Position numbers and translations under genes: made by a program | Notes under the pieces: generated by a model | The model's input: the letters and a program-made list of their open reading frames with translations, nothing else | What the model was told of the DNA's origin: nothing | Database searches by the model: none | In this document: positions 1 to 11,079 of the stretch, piece by piece | How the letters are laid out: the number at the start of each line of letters is the position of its first letter | Numbering within the stretch: the stretch's first letter is position 1 | NCBI GenBank assembly: GCA_021030905.1 | Contig: JAGFMI010000002.1 | Location: 558,001 to 622,000 of the forward strand | Reading direction: 5' to 3' | Length of the DNA stretch: 64,000 nt | DNA from: Pyrenula massariospora | Taxonomy: Eukaryota; Ascomycota; Eurotiomycetes; Pyrenulales; Pyrenulaceae

Positions 1-1
1 T

Positions 2-748
2 GAGCTTGCTGCACTTGATAATCTAGTCTCAATAGAAGATCCTGAGCATCAAAACCCTGATACCGATGGGCTTGATACGGAGCTTGCCAGTGACCGGGGA
101 TCTGGGGAGACGACCAGCTTATTAAAAGAAGAACACCAGAATAGCAGCGTTGGAGGGTCAACTCATACCCGGTCCAGGAAACCTAACAGGCAAAAGGCCC
201 GTATGGCTAGAAGAGCGGCAGAACAGGAGGCCATGGCGGCGCAAGCCAAGCAAGAGGCGGCCAACGTCCCAGATCTTCGGGAACAGGAACGTGCAACAAT
301 GCAGAAACGATTCGAGGCATTAAGGCTGAAGGAGATTGAGGTTCGTCCAGATGGACATTGCTTATATTCGGCTGTTGCGCATCAGCTGGGGCCTCGGTCA
401 CCCAGCAGCAACAGTGGTATTACTACTAACCGGGAGGAATCCCACCTCTCGGTAAGGGCCGCTACAGCCAGGTTCATAGCTGAGCATCCAAGCGATTTCG
501 AGCCTTTCTTAGAGGAATCACTCGAATCCTATGCGAGCAGAATTAGAGATACAGCTGAATGGGGAGGACAACTGGAGTTACAGGCCATATCACGGGCATA
601 TCGAGTGGAGATAAATGTCTTACAGGCAAGCGGAGAGGTTATCAAATTTGCACCGCGGTCCTCGTCGTCCAGGGAGAAGATCTGGCTTGCATACTATCGC
701 CACTCTTTTGGCCTTGGCGAGCACTACAATGCTCTTGTTGAATTATGA
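2..748 (+). CDS. OTU2: OTU-domain deubiquitinating cysteine protease, Otu2/OTUD6B type (5' end outside window)
   Basis: The frame is open from base 2 to the TGA at 746-748, so the gene starts upstream of the window. The visible 248 residues are an acidic/basic linker with the conserved KPNRQKARMARRAAE stretch, then an OTU domain. The catalytic motif DGHCLYSAV lies around 350-376 (nucleophile Cys codon 359-361). WGGQLELQAIS follows at about 559-591, and the catalytic His is in HYNALVEL (His codon 722-724). The family removes ubiquitin from proteins, and yeast Otu2 and human OTUD6B act on the 40S ribosome and initiation complex. The ATG at 203 is internal, because the residues before it are also conserved. 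All three catalytic elements are present, so the enzyme looks active. Confidence 0.9.
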   Translation, partial: ELAALDNLVSIEDPEHQNPDTDGLDTELASDRGSGETTSLLKEEHQNSSVGGSTHTRSRKPNRQKARMARRAAEQEAMAAQAKQEAANVPDLREQERATMQKRFEALRLKEIEVRPDGHCLYSAVAHQLGPRSPSSNSGITTNREESHLSVRAATARFIAEHPSDFEPFLEESLESYASRIRDTAEWGGQLELQAISRAYRVEINVLQASGEVIKFAPRSSSSREKIWLAYYRHSFGLGEHYNALVEL

Positions 749-985
749 ATGACTTTGCAGCTGCTTAATGCGCAGGCTATAACACTACCCTTCACGCCAA
801 TGAGATGGAACATAGCGTTAGCCTTCAGCACCGCGATTGAGACGGAACGGCCACTATGATGGCTTTTGTCACGCAAGCATGGCCTCTACGCACGATTCCA
901 AATTCACGTTGGCGATGAGAAGGAAAGCCATCCTCCAAAAGACTGTCTCCGCACATTTTTGTCAATACATCGCTTCATCTAACAA

Positions 986-2073
986 TCAACAATGCCGCCA
1001 GATAGAAATTCTATCCCGCACAACCCCTTGTTCGTCTTTTCCCACGGAATGTGTTCGATCAGGCTGCCAGTGCGCCACTCTCTCCAAGCCTTCGTCGCTC
1101 CTTTCACGAAGTGGGTTAGTGAGGACTTGGCCATCTGGCCCATAAGGTACCTCTTCTCCCGGGTGACTGAGATGCTCCATGTATGCCTTTGATGGAGAGG
1201 AAAACGGAGGACCGCCAGCCGTCGGCGGTTTCGTGGTCGGAAATTCTTTCACTGCCGTGTCAGCCAGTGTACTCGGTCAACTGTATCGCAGCTGATATGT
1301 CTCGGCTGGTATGAGTGGTCCACTTACCCAAGCAGATTAGATTTGCATAGGGCGACGGACCAAGCAGCTGCGACATGCGCAAAGCCCATTGGGGCCGCAA
1401 AGAAGGATCCAAAGCGCAGAAGAACTAATAGCAGCAGAACATTAGAAGCCGAGTGTCAGCCGTTACACATATTCACACCATGGTTAGTCAGTTCACACCA
1501 TGCAAGGCCCTCTGGAAATTGCGCCTCATGAAGAGAACATTTTACAGAATATTCAATTTGAACTTGCTTACATACCGTGTAGTCATAGATCAGATCATAC
1601 CTGCCATCTTTGGTCTCCCATCCACGCTCAAAGAAATTACCGCGAGTGAAGGTTATTGTGCCCTTGCCAATCTGCGGATCCAGTGGCGGATATTCATCCC
1701 TGTGAGCCTGCTCAAACTTTTCACACTCTTCTATAGCACTTGAACTGTAGTCAAGACCAACTACGTTGTAGCCATACGCAGCAAGAAGCATCACATCGAC
1801 CCCCCGGCCGCAACCGGGAACCAGCGCATTCTTCCGCTCCCATCTACCGTCAATCCAGTTCGCTGCTTCCCCAATTATCGCAGTTTTGTGCACGAGAACA
1901 TCTTCCAGTGCTGGACTTGGGGCTCCCCGATCCCAAGGCAGGTATGACTTTTCACTCCAGAGCTGTTCCCAGCCTTTTAGGTATTCTTCCCCCGAATAGG
2001 CCGAGAAATGGCTCGCGAGTCGTGTCTGGGTGTCCAACCTGTTCCCGTCATCGCTGGACATGATTTGATGCAC
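986..2073 (-). CDS. SAM-dependent thiol/halide methyltransferase, TPMT family
   Basis: Three exons: 2073-1576, 1424-1328 and 1245-986, giving about 284 aa. The first ends in DLIYDYT, the second encodes FFCALDPSLRPQWALRM, and the third starts inside the family motif CLEFP. The SAM-binding motif is LVPGCGRGVDVMLLA with the following acidic turn VVGLDYS. The C-terminus ends in DRISIWRHC. Relatives methylate thiols, thiopurines or halide ions in the cytosol and are often called thiol methyltransferase or HOL-type. The exon 3 start is uncertain by six bases: an AG at 1253-1252 would add Val-Lys, but only the AG at 1247-1246 restores CLEFP. The true substrate cannot be read from sequence. Confidence 0.85.
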
Positions 2074-3493
2074 GACTCTGATACGTGAAAGGCGAAGAAT
2101 GTGTGTATCCTGTGGTCCGATGCGTCCAGGCGCAACCTCCAGAGGTGTCAGGAGGAATATGGAGATGGAATGTGGTGAAGAGCGTCCCTGCCAAGGCGCG
2201 GTCGTTCCAATGCCGATATCTCTAAATTGAAAGACGTCCGATCAGTACAGCTCAGGGATTCATGTAGCTCGAAATAGCAATCAATTCAACGCATTCATTT
2301 ACTGCTGATGCCCATGTTTGGTTGACTTGTGGTCTTGCATTTTTGTCCTACTTTTCGCGCCGCGCATCGTGTTTGGCGCAGGTAGGAAGCCACATAGAAG
2401 GAGTTCTGGTGCAACATGGTCGCCAGCCTCTGCTCTATGATCGGATGCAGCTTAACAAAAGGGTAATCATTGGCCATTGCCGTCTGAAGGTGTTGAAAGG
2501 CTGGTTTGTGTCATATTTGGCAATATCCCTGGCTCTATCAACCCATCTAAAGTCTCAGCTAGGAGGCATTCCAATTTCGGGTGAGTCCATTGCTTTGATA
2601 CTCGGAAGGTATATATCTCGGGGCGGCGCCGTTTTCAATATTGCGTGTGATCGGGGGTCTAGTCAATACCAAAATAGGAGCCTCACCTTTCAATTTATCC
2701 ACGATTTTGGTGATTAACATTTGAGGTATCACGGCCCTCTGTAGAGGCGCGCTCGGAGGGAGTTGATCGGTCAAGTGGCACGGACCCGCCACGGGCGGAA
2801 GGCTGCAACTTCGAACGCCCTTTGTCTCTCGTGTGTTATCTAAGTACCTTGGGTATCTATTGGCATGGCGTGGATTATGCATATCAGATCTGGTCCAGAT
2901 ACTGCCTGCATCCATCGAAGACTTGGGTTATGGCTGGCCGTGGCATGCAGTAACTGGGTACTCATGCTACTATATTCTTCCCCTCCACGCCAGCACTCCA
3001 GCCGGTCAAACCGGTCTCTCGCCGCGGCAAATACGGCACGTCGCTTGCACAATTCCATGAAGACATCACCTGCACCCCATCTTGACATCCCCGTCGATCT
3101 GGCGGTATCCCACTGTTCTTTGCCTTTTCCATTCTAGTCAGACGCTCCCCAAGCTTCTTGACTCTGATTCATTGTGGCCGGCTTGGTCCGCTAGGGGACG
3201 CCTGTGACTCTGCGCACCATGGATAGCCACTTCAAAGGGCTACCTTTTTTGGCCGCCCTCTACACGCCCACTTCAATCCCTTATAGGCGCTTTCCCCTTG
3301 GAAGTATTCAACAGTACAAAAATGCGCTTGGTCAATGGACCTTTCAATTGGCCTTAGCTGATTCTTATCTCCTTCTATATTTTCCCCATGTTCCTCCACG
3401 AACACCCGTTTGTCCAATATCTATCTCCACCGACTCCGGATTTTCCCTGTCATAAATTTCCAGCAGTGAACATTTTCTGTTCGAATATCGTGT
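2074..3493. other. Gene-free spacer between methyltransferase and MFS transporter
   Basis: This 1.4-kb stretch is upstream of both flanking genes, which are divergently transcribed, so it should hold both promoters. The open frames in it have no recognisable domain, and I could not join them by plausible introns. It becomes pyrimidine-rich over the last 150 bases before the transporter ATG, as is common in fungal core promoters. Confidence 0.5.
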
Positions 3494-5391
3494 ATGGCCG
3501 CTTTAGATGACGAAAAAGCTCGACCGCCCGCCATTGCAACGTTGAGGCAGCTCAGTACGGTTGAGAAAGAAGCTGGGGGCCTCCGTGTACCCCCTGCTAA
3601 AGAACCGAGCGACGATGTCGATGATGAGATAAATGAGAATCAGCGTCCGGCCACTGGCCAAAACAGTGCAAGGGAACGAATAGAAAATGTTACGACCCGG
3701 AAGAAAATAAAGAGAGCCGACAGGCGAGGACTGTGGGGCCGTTTCACGATTCTTGCTGAGATAGAGGACCCCTACACTTACGGCAGAGGATCAAAATGGT
3801 TCATCACCTTTGTTGTCGCTGTGGCAGCCGCAGCGGCTCCTATGGGCTCAGCTATTCTCTATCGTATGCTCGATGTCAATTTCCGTCTTTTAAAACACTT
3901 AGCTAATCGTTGCGGCAGCGGCTCTCGACAAGGTTGCAGACGATCTCAAATCTACTGCCACTATCACAAACATGTCCATTGCACTGTACATGCTTAGCAT
4001 GAGCATCTTCCCTTTGTGGTGGTCAGCATTTTCAGAGCACTTTGGTCGAAGGACAATATACTTGACATCCTTTTCGCTCTTCGTGTTGTTCAGCATTCTC
4101 TCCGCAGTATCGAACACCATTGGCATGTTTATTGCAATGCGGATGTTGAGTGGTGGTGCTTCCGCATCTGTTCAGGCTGTAGGTGCTGGCACCATCGCCG
4201 ACATTTGGGAGAGCAAAGAGCGCGGTCGAGCCATGGGAATCTTCTATCTGGGACCCCTGTGTGGTCCATTGTTCGCCCCCATTGTTGGCGGTGTTCTGTC
4301 ACAGGAGCTCGGATGGCGGAGCACGATGTGGTTGCTGGTGATATTCGGAGGTGAGTAAATTGTGCTCCGCCATCTATCCATGGACGATCCCGTGGGTCCT
4401 GGCTTTTACCACTGGATTTGCAAGCTAAATGTGATTACAGGCATCGCTTTGGCTCTCATCTTCTTTGCGCTTCCTGAAACCCTTAGATCGAGGAAAGAAG
4501 TCGACGTCCTCCCAACATCGCAAGGGTCATGTTCCGAAGAAGTCCTAGAGAATGGACTTGGACGTGTCTCTTCGAGGCGTTCAATCCAACTGAAGACAGT
4601 AAGAGGGGCAAAGGTTGCGAAGATGATCTTGATTGATCCGCTCAAGACGCTTCTGTACCTTCGATTCCCTCCTGTACTTCTCACAGTCTACTATGCCAGT
4701 ATTACGTTCGGCTCACTGTACGTACTTAATATCAGCGTGCAGTATACGTTTCATAGAGCTCCCTATAACTTTTCTGATCTCATCGTTGGCCTCCTGTATA
4801 TCCCAGCATCTATGGGATACTTCGGAGCCAGCATCGTCGGCGGGCGTTGGATGGACTTCATCATGCGTCGTGAGGCTGAAAAGCGACGTGAGGCCGAGGG
4901 ACCAGGGAACAGAGATCCAAACAGCAAATTGGTCTATCGGCCCGAGGACCGAATGCGAGAGAACGCGTGGCTGGGGTCAGTAATCTACCCAGGAGCTTTG
5001 ATCTGGTATGGCTGGACTGCTGAGAAGGGAGTCTTTTGGCTTGTTCCTGTAAAGCTCCTTGCCCTACTCTAAAGTCTAGACTAATCCTATCCAGATGATT
5101 GCTTCTTTTTTCTTCGGCTGTGGCTCCATGCTCATCTTTGCCATGGCTACCACTATGCTGACCGAATTCATGCCTCGAAAATCTTCGTCGGGGGTGGCAG
5201 TCAACAATTTTATGCGCAATATTTTCTCCTGTGTTGGCGGTATCGTCGCTGCTCCCATAATTGCAGCCATCGGCAACGGCTGGATTTTCACGATCCTTGG
5301 CCTTTGGTCGCTGTCGAGCTGCGTCGTCATTTGGGCGATGAGACATTACGGGCCACGGTGGAGGAAGTCAATGGATGCCAAGTTGAATTGA
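3494..5391 (+). CDS. Major facilitator superfamily multidrug/polyamine-type exporter (DHA1-like)
   Basis: Four exons: 3494-3863, 3919-4350, 4441-5048 and 5095-5391, giving about 568 aa. The first ~115 residues are hydrophilic. Transmembrane segments begin at FITFVVAVAAAAAPMGSAI. The loop 2-3 signature appears as SEHFGRRTIY, then GTIADIWESKERGRAMG, and the antiporter-type motif C is GPLFAPIVGG. A long charged loop follows helix six, and the last exon holds two further hydrophobic helices. Members of this DHA1 group sit in the plasma membrane and export drugs, polyamines or organic acids by proton antiport. All intron phases close the frame. Substrate is not predictable, and no biosynthetic cluster surrounds it here. 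Confidence 0.9.
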
Positions 5392-6629
5392 TTCGTCAAT
5401 ACAAGCTCACTCATCGGCGTGAGAAGGACAGGGTCAGAGCATATCATTAGCTCTAGCCTTCGAACCTGGTCCAGAGCTCGAGTCTCTGGCTACCGGACCA
5501 GGAGGCCATTTAGCTAGAAAAGCAATAGGCGGCAAGACCATGTAGCCAGCATGGTGAACTTAGAGAACACACATACTCGCAACTAATCTGATCAGTTCGC
5601 CTTGCAACTTTCATGACAGACTGACATTGCCGAAACCAAAGAAGGCGATCTCTCACGGTGTAGTCGGGTAGAAGACCGTCGCAGTACCTCGGAGCGACGC
5701 CTAGGGTTGCGCTTGAGATGCGCTCTCTGGTGAAGCGGCCAATGGGCGGATGGACACAACCAGGCGGTCCAATAGGACTCGGGCCGACCCGCCGCTTGGC
5801 CAAACGACGCTGGATTATCCCAGAGCAAAGAACCACCTCACCAGTCGCCTCGAACACCACGCCCAACGACATCGGCGCTTGAGCTCTGCACGGTAAAGGC
5901 GACTTCTTCTGATTGCTCGGCAAGAGCGTCGGACGTTGGCATCTCTCTGTTCCCACGCTACACCTTGCTCATTGGGCAGCAATGCCAGAGGTGAGACCCT
6001 CCCCAACGCAGCCAGCACTGCACCAAAAACCGCCGAGGACCTGCAACCCAGTGACGCATCCGCGATCAAGCTGCATTCACTCAGCGCAGCTCTCAGACCT
6101 TGGAGCACTCGTTGTCCCTTGGCAAGAGGTCATGCCCATCCTCGCATCCTTTCCCCCACGGCTTCGTGCAGTGCCGCCGTCGGAGTTTGTCTTCATGATC
6201 CGCTCGGTCAGCGTAACGTGGCCCAATCGACGGCCGTCCCAGCCCAATTGGTCCGATTATTGACCATTGCGTCGATCACAGGTTGCTCTATCTCAAGGAA
6301 CTCGAAGGTGCAATTACTCCATCATTCCGAGTTGAAGGAATGGCGCTGCGCTCTCCCCTTTCCTTGGTTGAAATACTCCTCATGTTCCTGACCTATGGTT
6401 GACACTCCTTTTCTTGCATTACGCTGATCCATTGGTGCTTTGATTTCTGTTATTCGAACCTTCTTGGACCGCTCTGGCTGCTAGTCCGAGGATTTTACGG
6501 CTCCACCCCTCTCGGTGGACATCGGACCGGTCCATGTAGGCATGGGAAGGAGGATTAAGCGGGATAATAAAGGCGACGATTTCTTTCATTCGGACGAGTG
6601 CGCTAATTCCGTCGATTCCACCACTTGCC
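5392..6629. other. Gene-free spacer
   Basis: This 1.2-kb stretch lies between the MFS stop and the next start. It has open frames on both strands, but no family motif, no splice-linked exon chain and no repeat that I can see. It should contain the MFS terminator and the promoter of the repeat-rich gene downstream. Confidence 0.45.
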
Positions 6630-9600
6630 ATGACCACGCCAAAGTACCAATATGCTCAGCTTCCTGTATTCAAGTATCAGGTCTATGACCGGCAGAGCAC
6701 CAAGTTCTCCTATGTCCCTATTATACCTCCACGTGAAAAACCTCCGGTTGATTACGACGACGCTAATGATGCTAGAAACGGAGCTGAGACAGATACCCAA
6801 CCTCCACCTCAGGATGTAGCAGCTGTTGAATCTGCCACTGAACCAGCAGAAGGTATGATCAGGCCCATTCAGCCTAACAATACCATCAATTCCCCTCGAG
6901 ATCGGAAGTCAGAGACTAGTTGACTTGATATGGATTGGCAATAGCTGACAGAATTGTATCACATTTTAGTGATCCAAACAGCTGCGGAGCCTGAGGAAAC
7001 GCCACCAAGCGACGCTCCAGAAGAAAGTACGGTACCCTTATTACCAATTCAGATCCCCTCATAAGCTATACATACTGATACTTGAACGGCAGATGAGCCT
7101 GGAATTCCACCCCTCGAGCCTGGCGCCGATGCTGGAGAGCCTGAACTAGCTGAAAAGCTTGACTCCATCATTGTCGAAGAGGAGAATGCACCAGATTCTG
7201 TCGGTGGAGAGGCTGGTGACGAACCGCCAACCGATGCCGATGCTACGGAGGAGAATAGCTCCGCTGACCCACTTCCCCAGCCTACGGATGTCACCGATGT
7301 CGGAGAGCAGCCTGTTGAAGAACCCCCCGATCCATTGGAGGATGCAAAGGACACCGACGTCATCATATTGGCGGAGCCGCCTACCTCTGATGCCCAGCAA
7401 AGTCCTCCTGACGCCGAACCTGCGCAAATTGATGAGAAACCTGACGCTGGAGACGCCAAGAATGAAGAAATAAACGCGGATGCCGAGCCAGCAGTCACAA
7501 AAGACACGGAGAATGGAGCAGCGGCTGAAGCGACACAGCTAATTCCAAAAAAGGGCCATGCACAAACAAAGAAGGTGGTCATAGAGGATCCGAAGCCTCC
7601 CTCTGATCCAAGTAGATCCAAAAAGGGAAAATCGAAAAAATCCAAAACACCTAAAGCAACCCCCAAAAAGTCCAAGTCTAAAGGGAAAGGGAAAGGGAAA
7701 GAGGTGCCCACACCTAAGGCAGAAGAACCGACTACATCTGCCGAAGCGAATATTGAAGAGGTCAAAGTTGAAGAGCTGAGCTCGACTAAGGAAAATGCCG
7801 AGCAGCCAAACGGAGAAGCAGCAGCTCCAGATGCGAATGGAGCTGTTGATGCAAAGATTGAAGAGCCTCGAGCCAGTGAAGGGGCTGTGGATTCATTGCC
7901 AGAGACACAAGGTGATGGAGCTAAGTCCGAAGAGCCACCAGGTAACACTGCTAGCCCTGTAGAGACCCTGGCGTCAGAAGCTGAGCCTGAGCTAGTATCA
8001 GAGGAAGGCAAGGCAGACAGTGACGAAATTAGCAAAGATTCTACCCAGGCATCTAATTGTGAGCCTGCACCTGGTGATGTCAATGAAGAAGTACCCAAGG
8101 CAGTTGAAATTGTTGCAGAAACAGCATCACCAGAGCAACCAGCAGCGGTCGATGAAAGGAACCCAGCCGAAGCAGCTGCTGAACCAACGCCTTCAGAAGA
8201 ACCCGCCACCGAGGCGACGGCGGCATTGGTAGATGAACCAGCGTCAGCTGAAGAGCCAGCACCCGTCGCTGAGCCACCGCCCGCAGAAGAATCCGCACAA
8301 GGCGAAGAATCAGCACCTGTCGTGGAGCCACCGCCTCCAGAAGAATCCACACAAGTTGCTGAGCCGCCAATCTCAGAAGATCCTGCCCCGGTCGAAGTAA
8401 CATCGCCATCAGAAGGACCCGCACCTTTTGAAGAGCCGACAACGGCCGAAGAGCAGCCTCTGGCAGAACCTCCTCCTGCTGAAAGCTCTGCACCCCCGGA
8501 ACCAGCTTCAGCTGGAGATGTAGCACCCGTAAAGGATGCACCTTCGGCGGAAGGTCCAGCTTCCTCCCAAGAAACGTCGAAGCAAGAACCCTCTTCCGCC
8601 GAAGAAGTACAGGCTGCGGAAGCTATTCCTTCTAGCGACTCTGGTCCAGTTGAAGAGTCAACTGCCGAAGCAATACCTCCTATCGACGAGTCTACTGTCG
8701 AACCCCCGCCCGTAATAGAAGAGCCTTCCGCAAAAGAAGAGGCCCCCACGACAGAAGAACCACCTAAGACGGAAGAGTCCCTTGCGGAAGCAACACCTCC
8801 TGATGAAAAAGCTACTGCATCGGAAGAACCATCGGCAGCAGGTGCGCTGCCTGCCGCAGAGGCACCACCTACCACAGAGGAGCCAGCTGCTGTAGAGGAA
8901 CTACCTACCACAGAGGAACCACCTGCCACAGAGGAACCACCTGCCACAGAGGAACCACCTACCACAGAGGCGCCACCTACCACAGAGGAGCCATCTGCGA
9001 CAGAGGAGCCACCTGCTGTAGAGGAACTACCTACCACAGAGGAACCACCTACCGCAGAGGAACCACCTACCACAGAGGAGTCGCCTACGTTAGAGGAACC
9101 ATCTGCTGTAGAGGAGCCACCTGTGGGAGAAGAGCCACCTGCGGTAGAAGAACCACCTACTACAGAAGAGCCGCCTACTACAGAAGAACTACCTATTACA
9201 CAAGAGCCGCCTACTCCAGCAGAGCCGCCTACCACAGCAGAGCCGCCTACGGTAGAAGAATCCTCTCTCACAGAAGAACACCCTGTGGAAGCAGCCCCTG
9301 TTACCGAAGAATCAAGATCTGTGGAAGGGTCAAAGGCTACAGAGGACCCAACGCCGACTAATGCTTCGCCTCTTTTGGAGGAGGCGAAGAATGACCATCC
9401 TGCTGTTGAATCTCCTGCCGAGGCGACGACGAGCGAAGCAGTCATCTTAGAAGAGGCGACCACCGCAGCAGCAGCTGATTCATCCGGCTCTGCTGAGAGG
9501 CAGCGACGACATCGAAGAAAGGGATGGGAACGAGAACATCGTGGCTCGAAGTCCTCGTCAGACGGTCATCGGCCACATTTAGAGCGGCGGAAGGGTGAGA

Positions 9601-10283
9601 AGGATCCCTTCACCAATCGCTATGCTCTTGCTGTGAAAGCAGCGAAAGAAAAGCCAAGCCGCCGGCATCATCACGACGATCGAAAGAAAGTATTAGAGAG
9701 GAAACGTACACCGCGCGAGGAGGAGGAACGAAAGGAGAGACATGAAGAAAGACGTAAAAGGCGTCACGAGAAGCAATTGATGCTGCAACGGGCGGTCGAG
9801 AAAGCGCCGGCAGATGCGGAGAAAGCATCAGAGACAAGGAAATTGAACGGAGCAGGGGCCATTACGCCTCCCGACTCACCTACAAGTTCACGAAATGGAT
9901 ATGGGAAACGCCGCCGACCCTCATATGCTGAGTCAAGCAAGAGCAATGGGAGTAGCATCGGGTCGACACGGCCAGGGCTCTTAAAAAGAATGACCACGGG
10001 CGAAAGTGAGTCTGGCGGGCGGCTCTTGAGAGTGAACGGGATCAAGACTGATCCTTCAGACACTCGCCCTCGGCGTTCTGCTCGTCCACCGGCATCAATG
10101 CCAGGGTCAGAAAATGTCAAGACCGAGAGGAGCGAGCATGGAAGCAATCGTCGTCGAAATTCGGACCGCCCTCCACCATCCCGCCATACGAGCTCTAGGG
10201 ATGGGCAAAGGGACCACGCTCGGTCCAGAGGAAGTGACAGCGGTGGTCTATGGAGAACAATATCTCGCGTCATGTTCGGTTGA
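6630..10283 (+). CDS. Large intrinsically disordered Glu/Pro/Ala/Thr-repeat protein of unknown function
   Basis: Three exons: 6630-6852, 6970-7026 and 7093-10283, about 1156 aa. I do not recognise the family. The N-terminus (MTTPKYQYAQLPVFKYQVYD) is the only non-repetitive, aromatic-rich part and is probably the conserved head. A long acidic region follows, interrupted at about 7611-7710 by a Lys/Ser-rich patch (SKKGKSKKSKTPKATPKK). From about 8870 to 9250 there are degenerate hexapeptide repeats of the type EEPPTT/EEPPAT on 18-bp units. The last 260 residues, from about 9490, switch to very basic Arg/Lys/Ser-rich sequence (RRHRRKGWEREHRGSK). No signal peptide or membrane helix is visible. 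The strongly dipolar charge layout suggests a scaffold or nucleic-acid-binding role, but that is inference. Confidence 0.75.
8870..9250 (+). repeat. Coding 18-bp tandem repeat (EEPPTT-type hexapeptides)
   Basis: Units of the form gag-gaa-cca-cct-acc-aca repeat in frame with point variation (ACC/GCC, ACA/GTA). They encode EEPPTT, EEPPAT and EELPTT variants. Several neighbouring units are nearly identical at the DNA level, especially around 8900-9080. This points to recent slippage or unequal crossover, and length may vary between strains. Confidence 0.85.
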
Positions 10284-11079
10284 GAACGGAAGAATACGTC
10301 TACCTGTTTGAGAATCTGTATTACGTGGTCTCTTTTCCCATGCCTTTATCCCAGCCGGGGATATGTGTACGGATGTATGGCTTATTCGGGGTCAATTGCC
10401 GTTTTCTTATTTTGTGCAATCTATCTAAGAATAACACATGACATTAATAGATGTGTCACCTGGCGAGAATATAATCTTCGCGCTCGTCCCCATCCCCGAT
10501 CAGAACTACAGTGTACCTTGCGATTTTCTTCGAAATAGTTGCGATGTGCAGCAGCCCATAGCTAGCAGGCGTGGAAGATAATGTCTCTGGAGCGTGATGA
10601 ATCTGGATGGATCACGGACACAATTCCATTCGGATGGATCCTGTTCACCTGTGTAGTAAATGTGGTTCAACTTTGCCGGCCGCCCAATCCCCTTTGCCGA
10701 GACCGAATGCCCGGCTACTTCCATTCTTTTTCTACCTACCGAACGAAGCTAGGCGGAGAAAGCTTGATAGATCCCCGTAAGAGCCTGCAGCGGTAGCTCT
10801 GCTACGTGGATTTGAAAAAAAAAAGATAATGTCACTTCAATGTTCACCAAAGTTTGGACTACGCAACTCCATAATTTCCACTGCCCTCCCATCTCTGCTA
10901 TACGTCTACCAAATTGATGTTTCAGCCTACTTGTAGTGTCTGCAGTATTGTCGACTTGCCTGTTCTAATACCAACCCTTCCCATTTTATGAATGACGTTC
11001 ACACGTTGTAGTTGATCTCACTGTCGATTCCAGCAACTCAACAAGTCGAAATCGTTCAACTGAGCATTGCTTCTCAAGA
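10284..11079. other. Gene-free spacer
   Basis: About 0.8 kb between two co-directional genes. It contains a short A-run near 10814-10824 and a pyrimidine-rich stretch before the next ATG. No coding signal was found. It should carry the terminator of the repeat gene and the promoter of the gamma-glutamyltransferase. Confidence 0.45.

Noticed and set aside
2295-3455. Several 60-130 aa frames upstream of the MFS gene
   Set aside because: They overlap on both strands, have no motif and cannot be linked by consensus introns.
7049-9463. 804-aa Ser/Gly/Ala open frame on the minus strand
   Set aside because: It is the exact antisense of the EEPPTT-type repeats. Low-complexity codons leave no stops on the other strand. 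It has no domain, and the plus-strand gene explains the region.
8080-10273. Further antisense frames at 8080-8541 and 9764-10273
   Set aside because: They are shadows of the same repetitive coding exon and of its Arg/Lys-rich tail.
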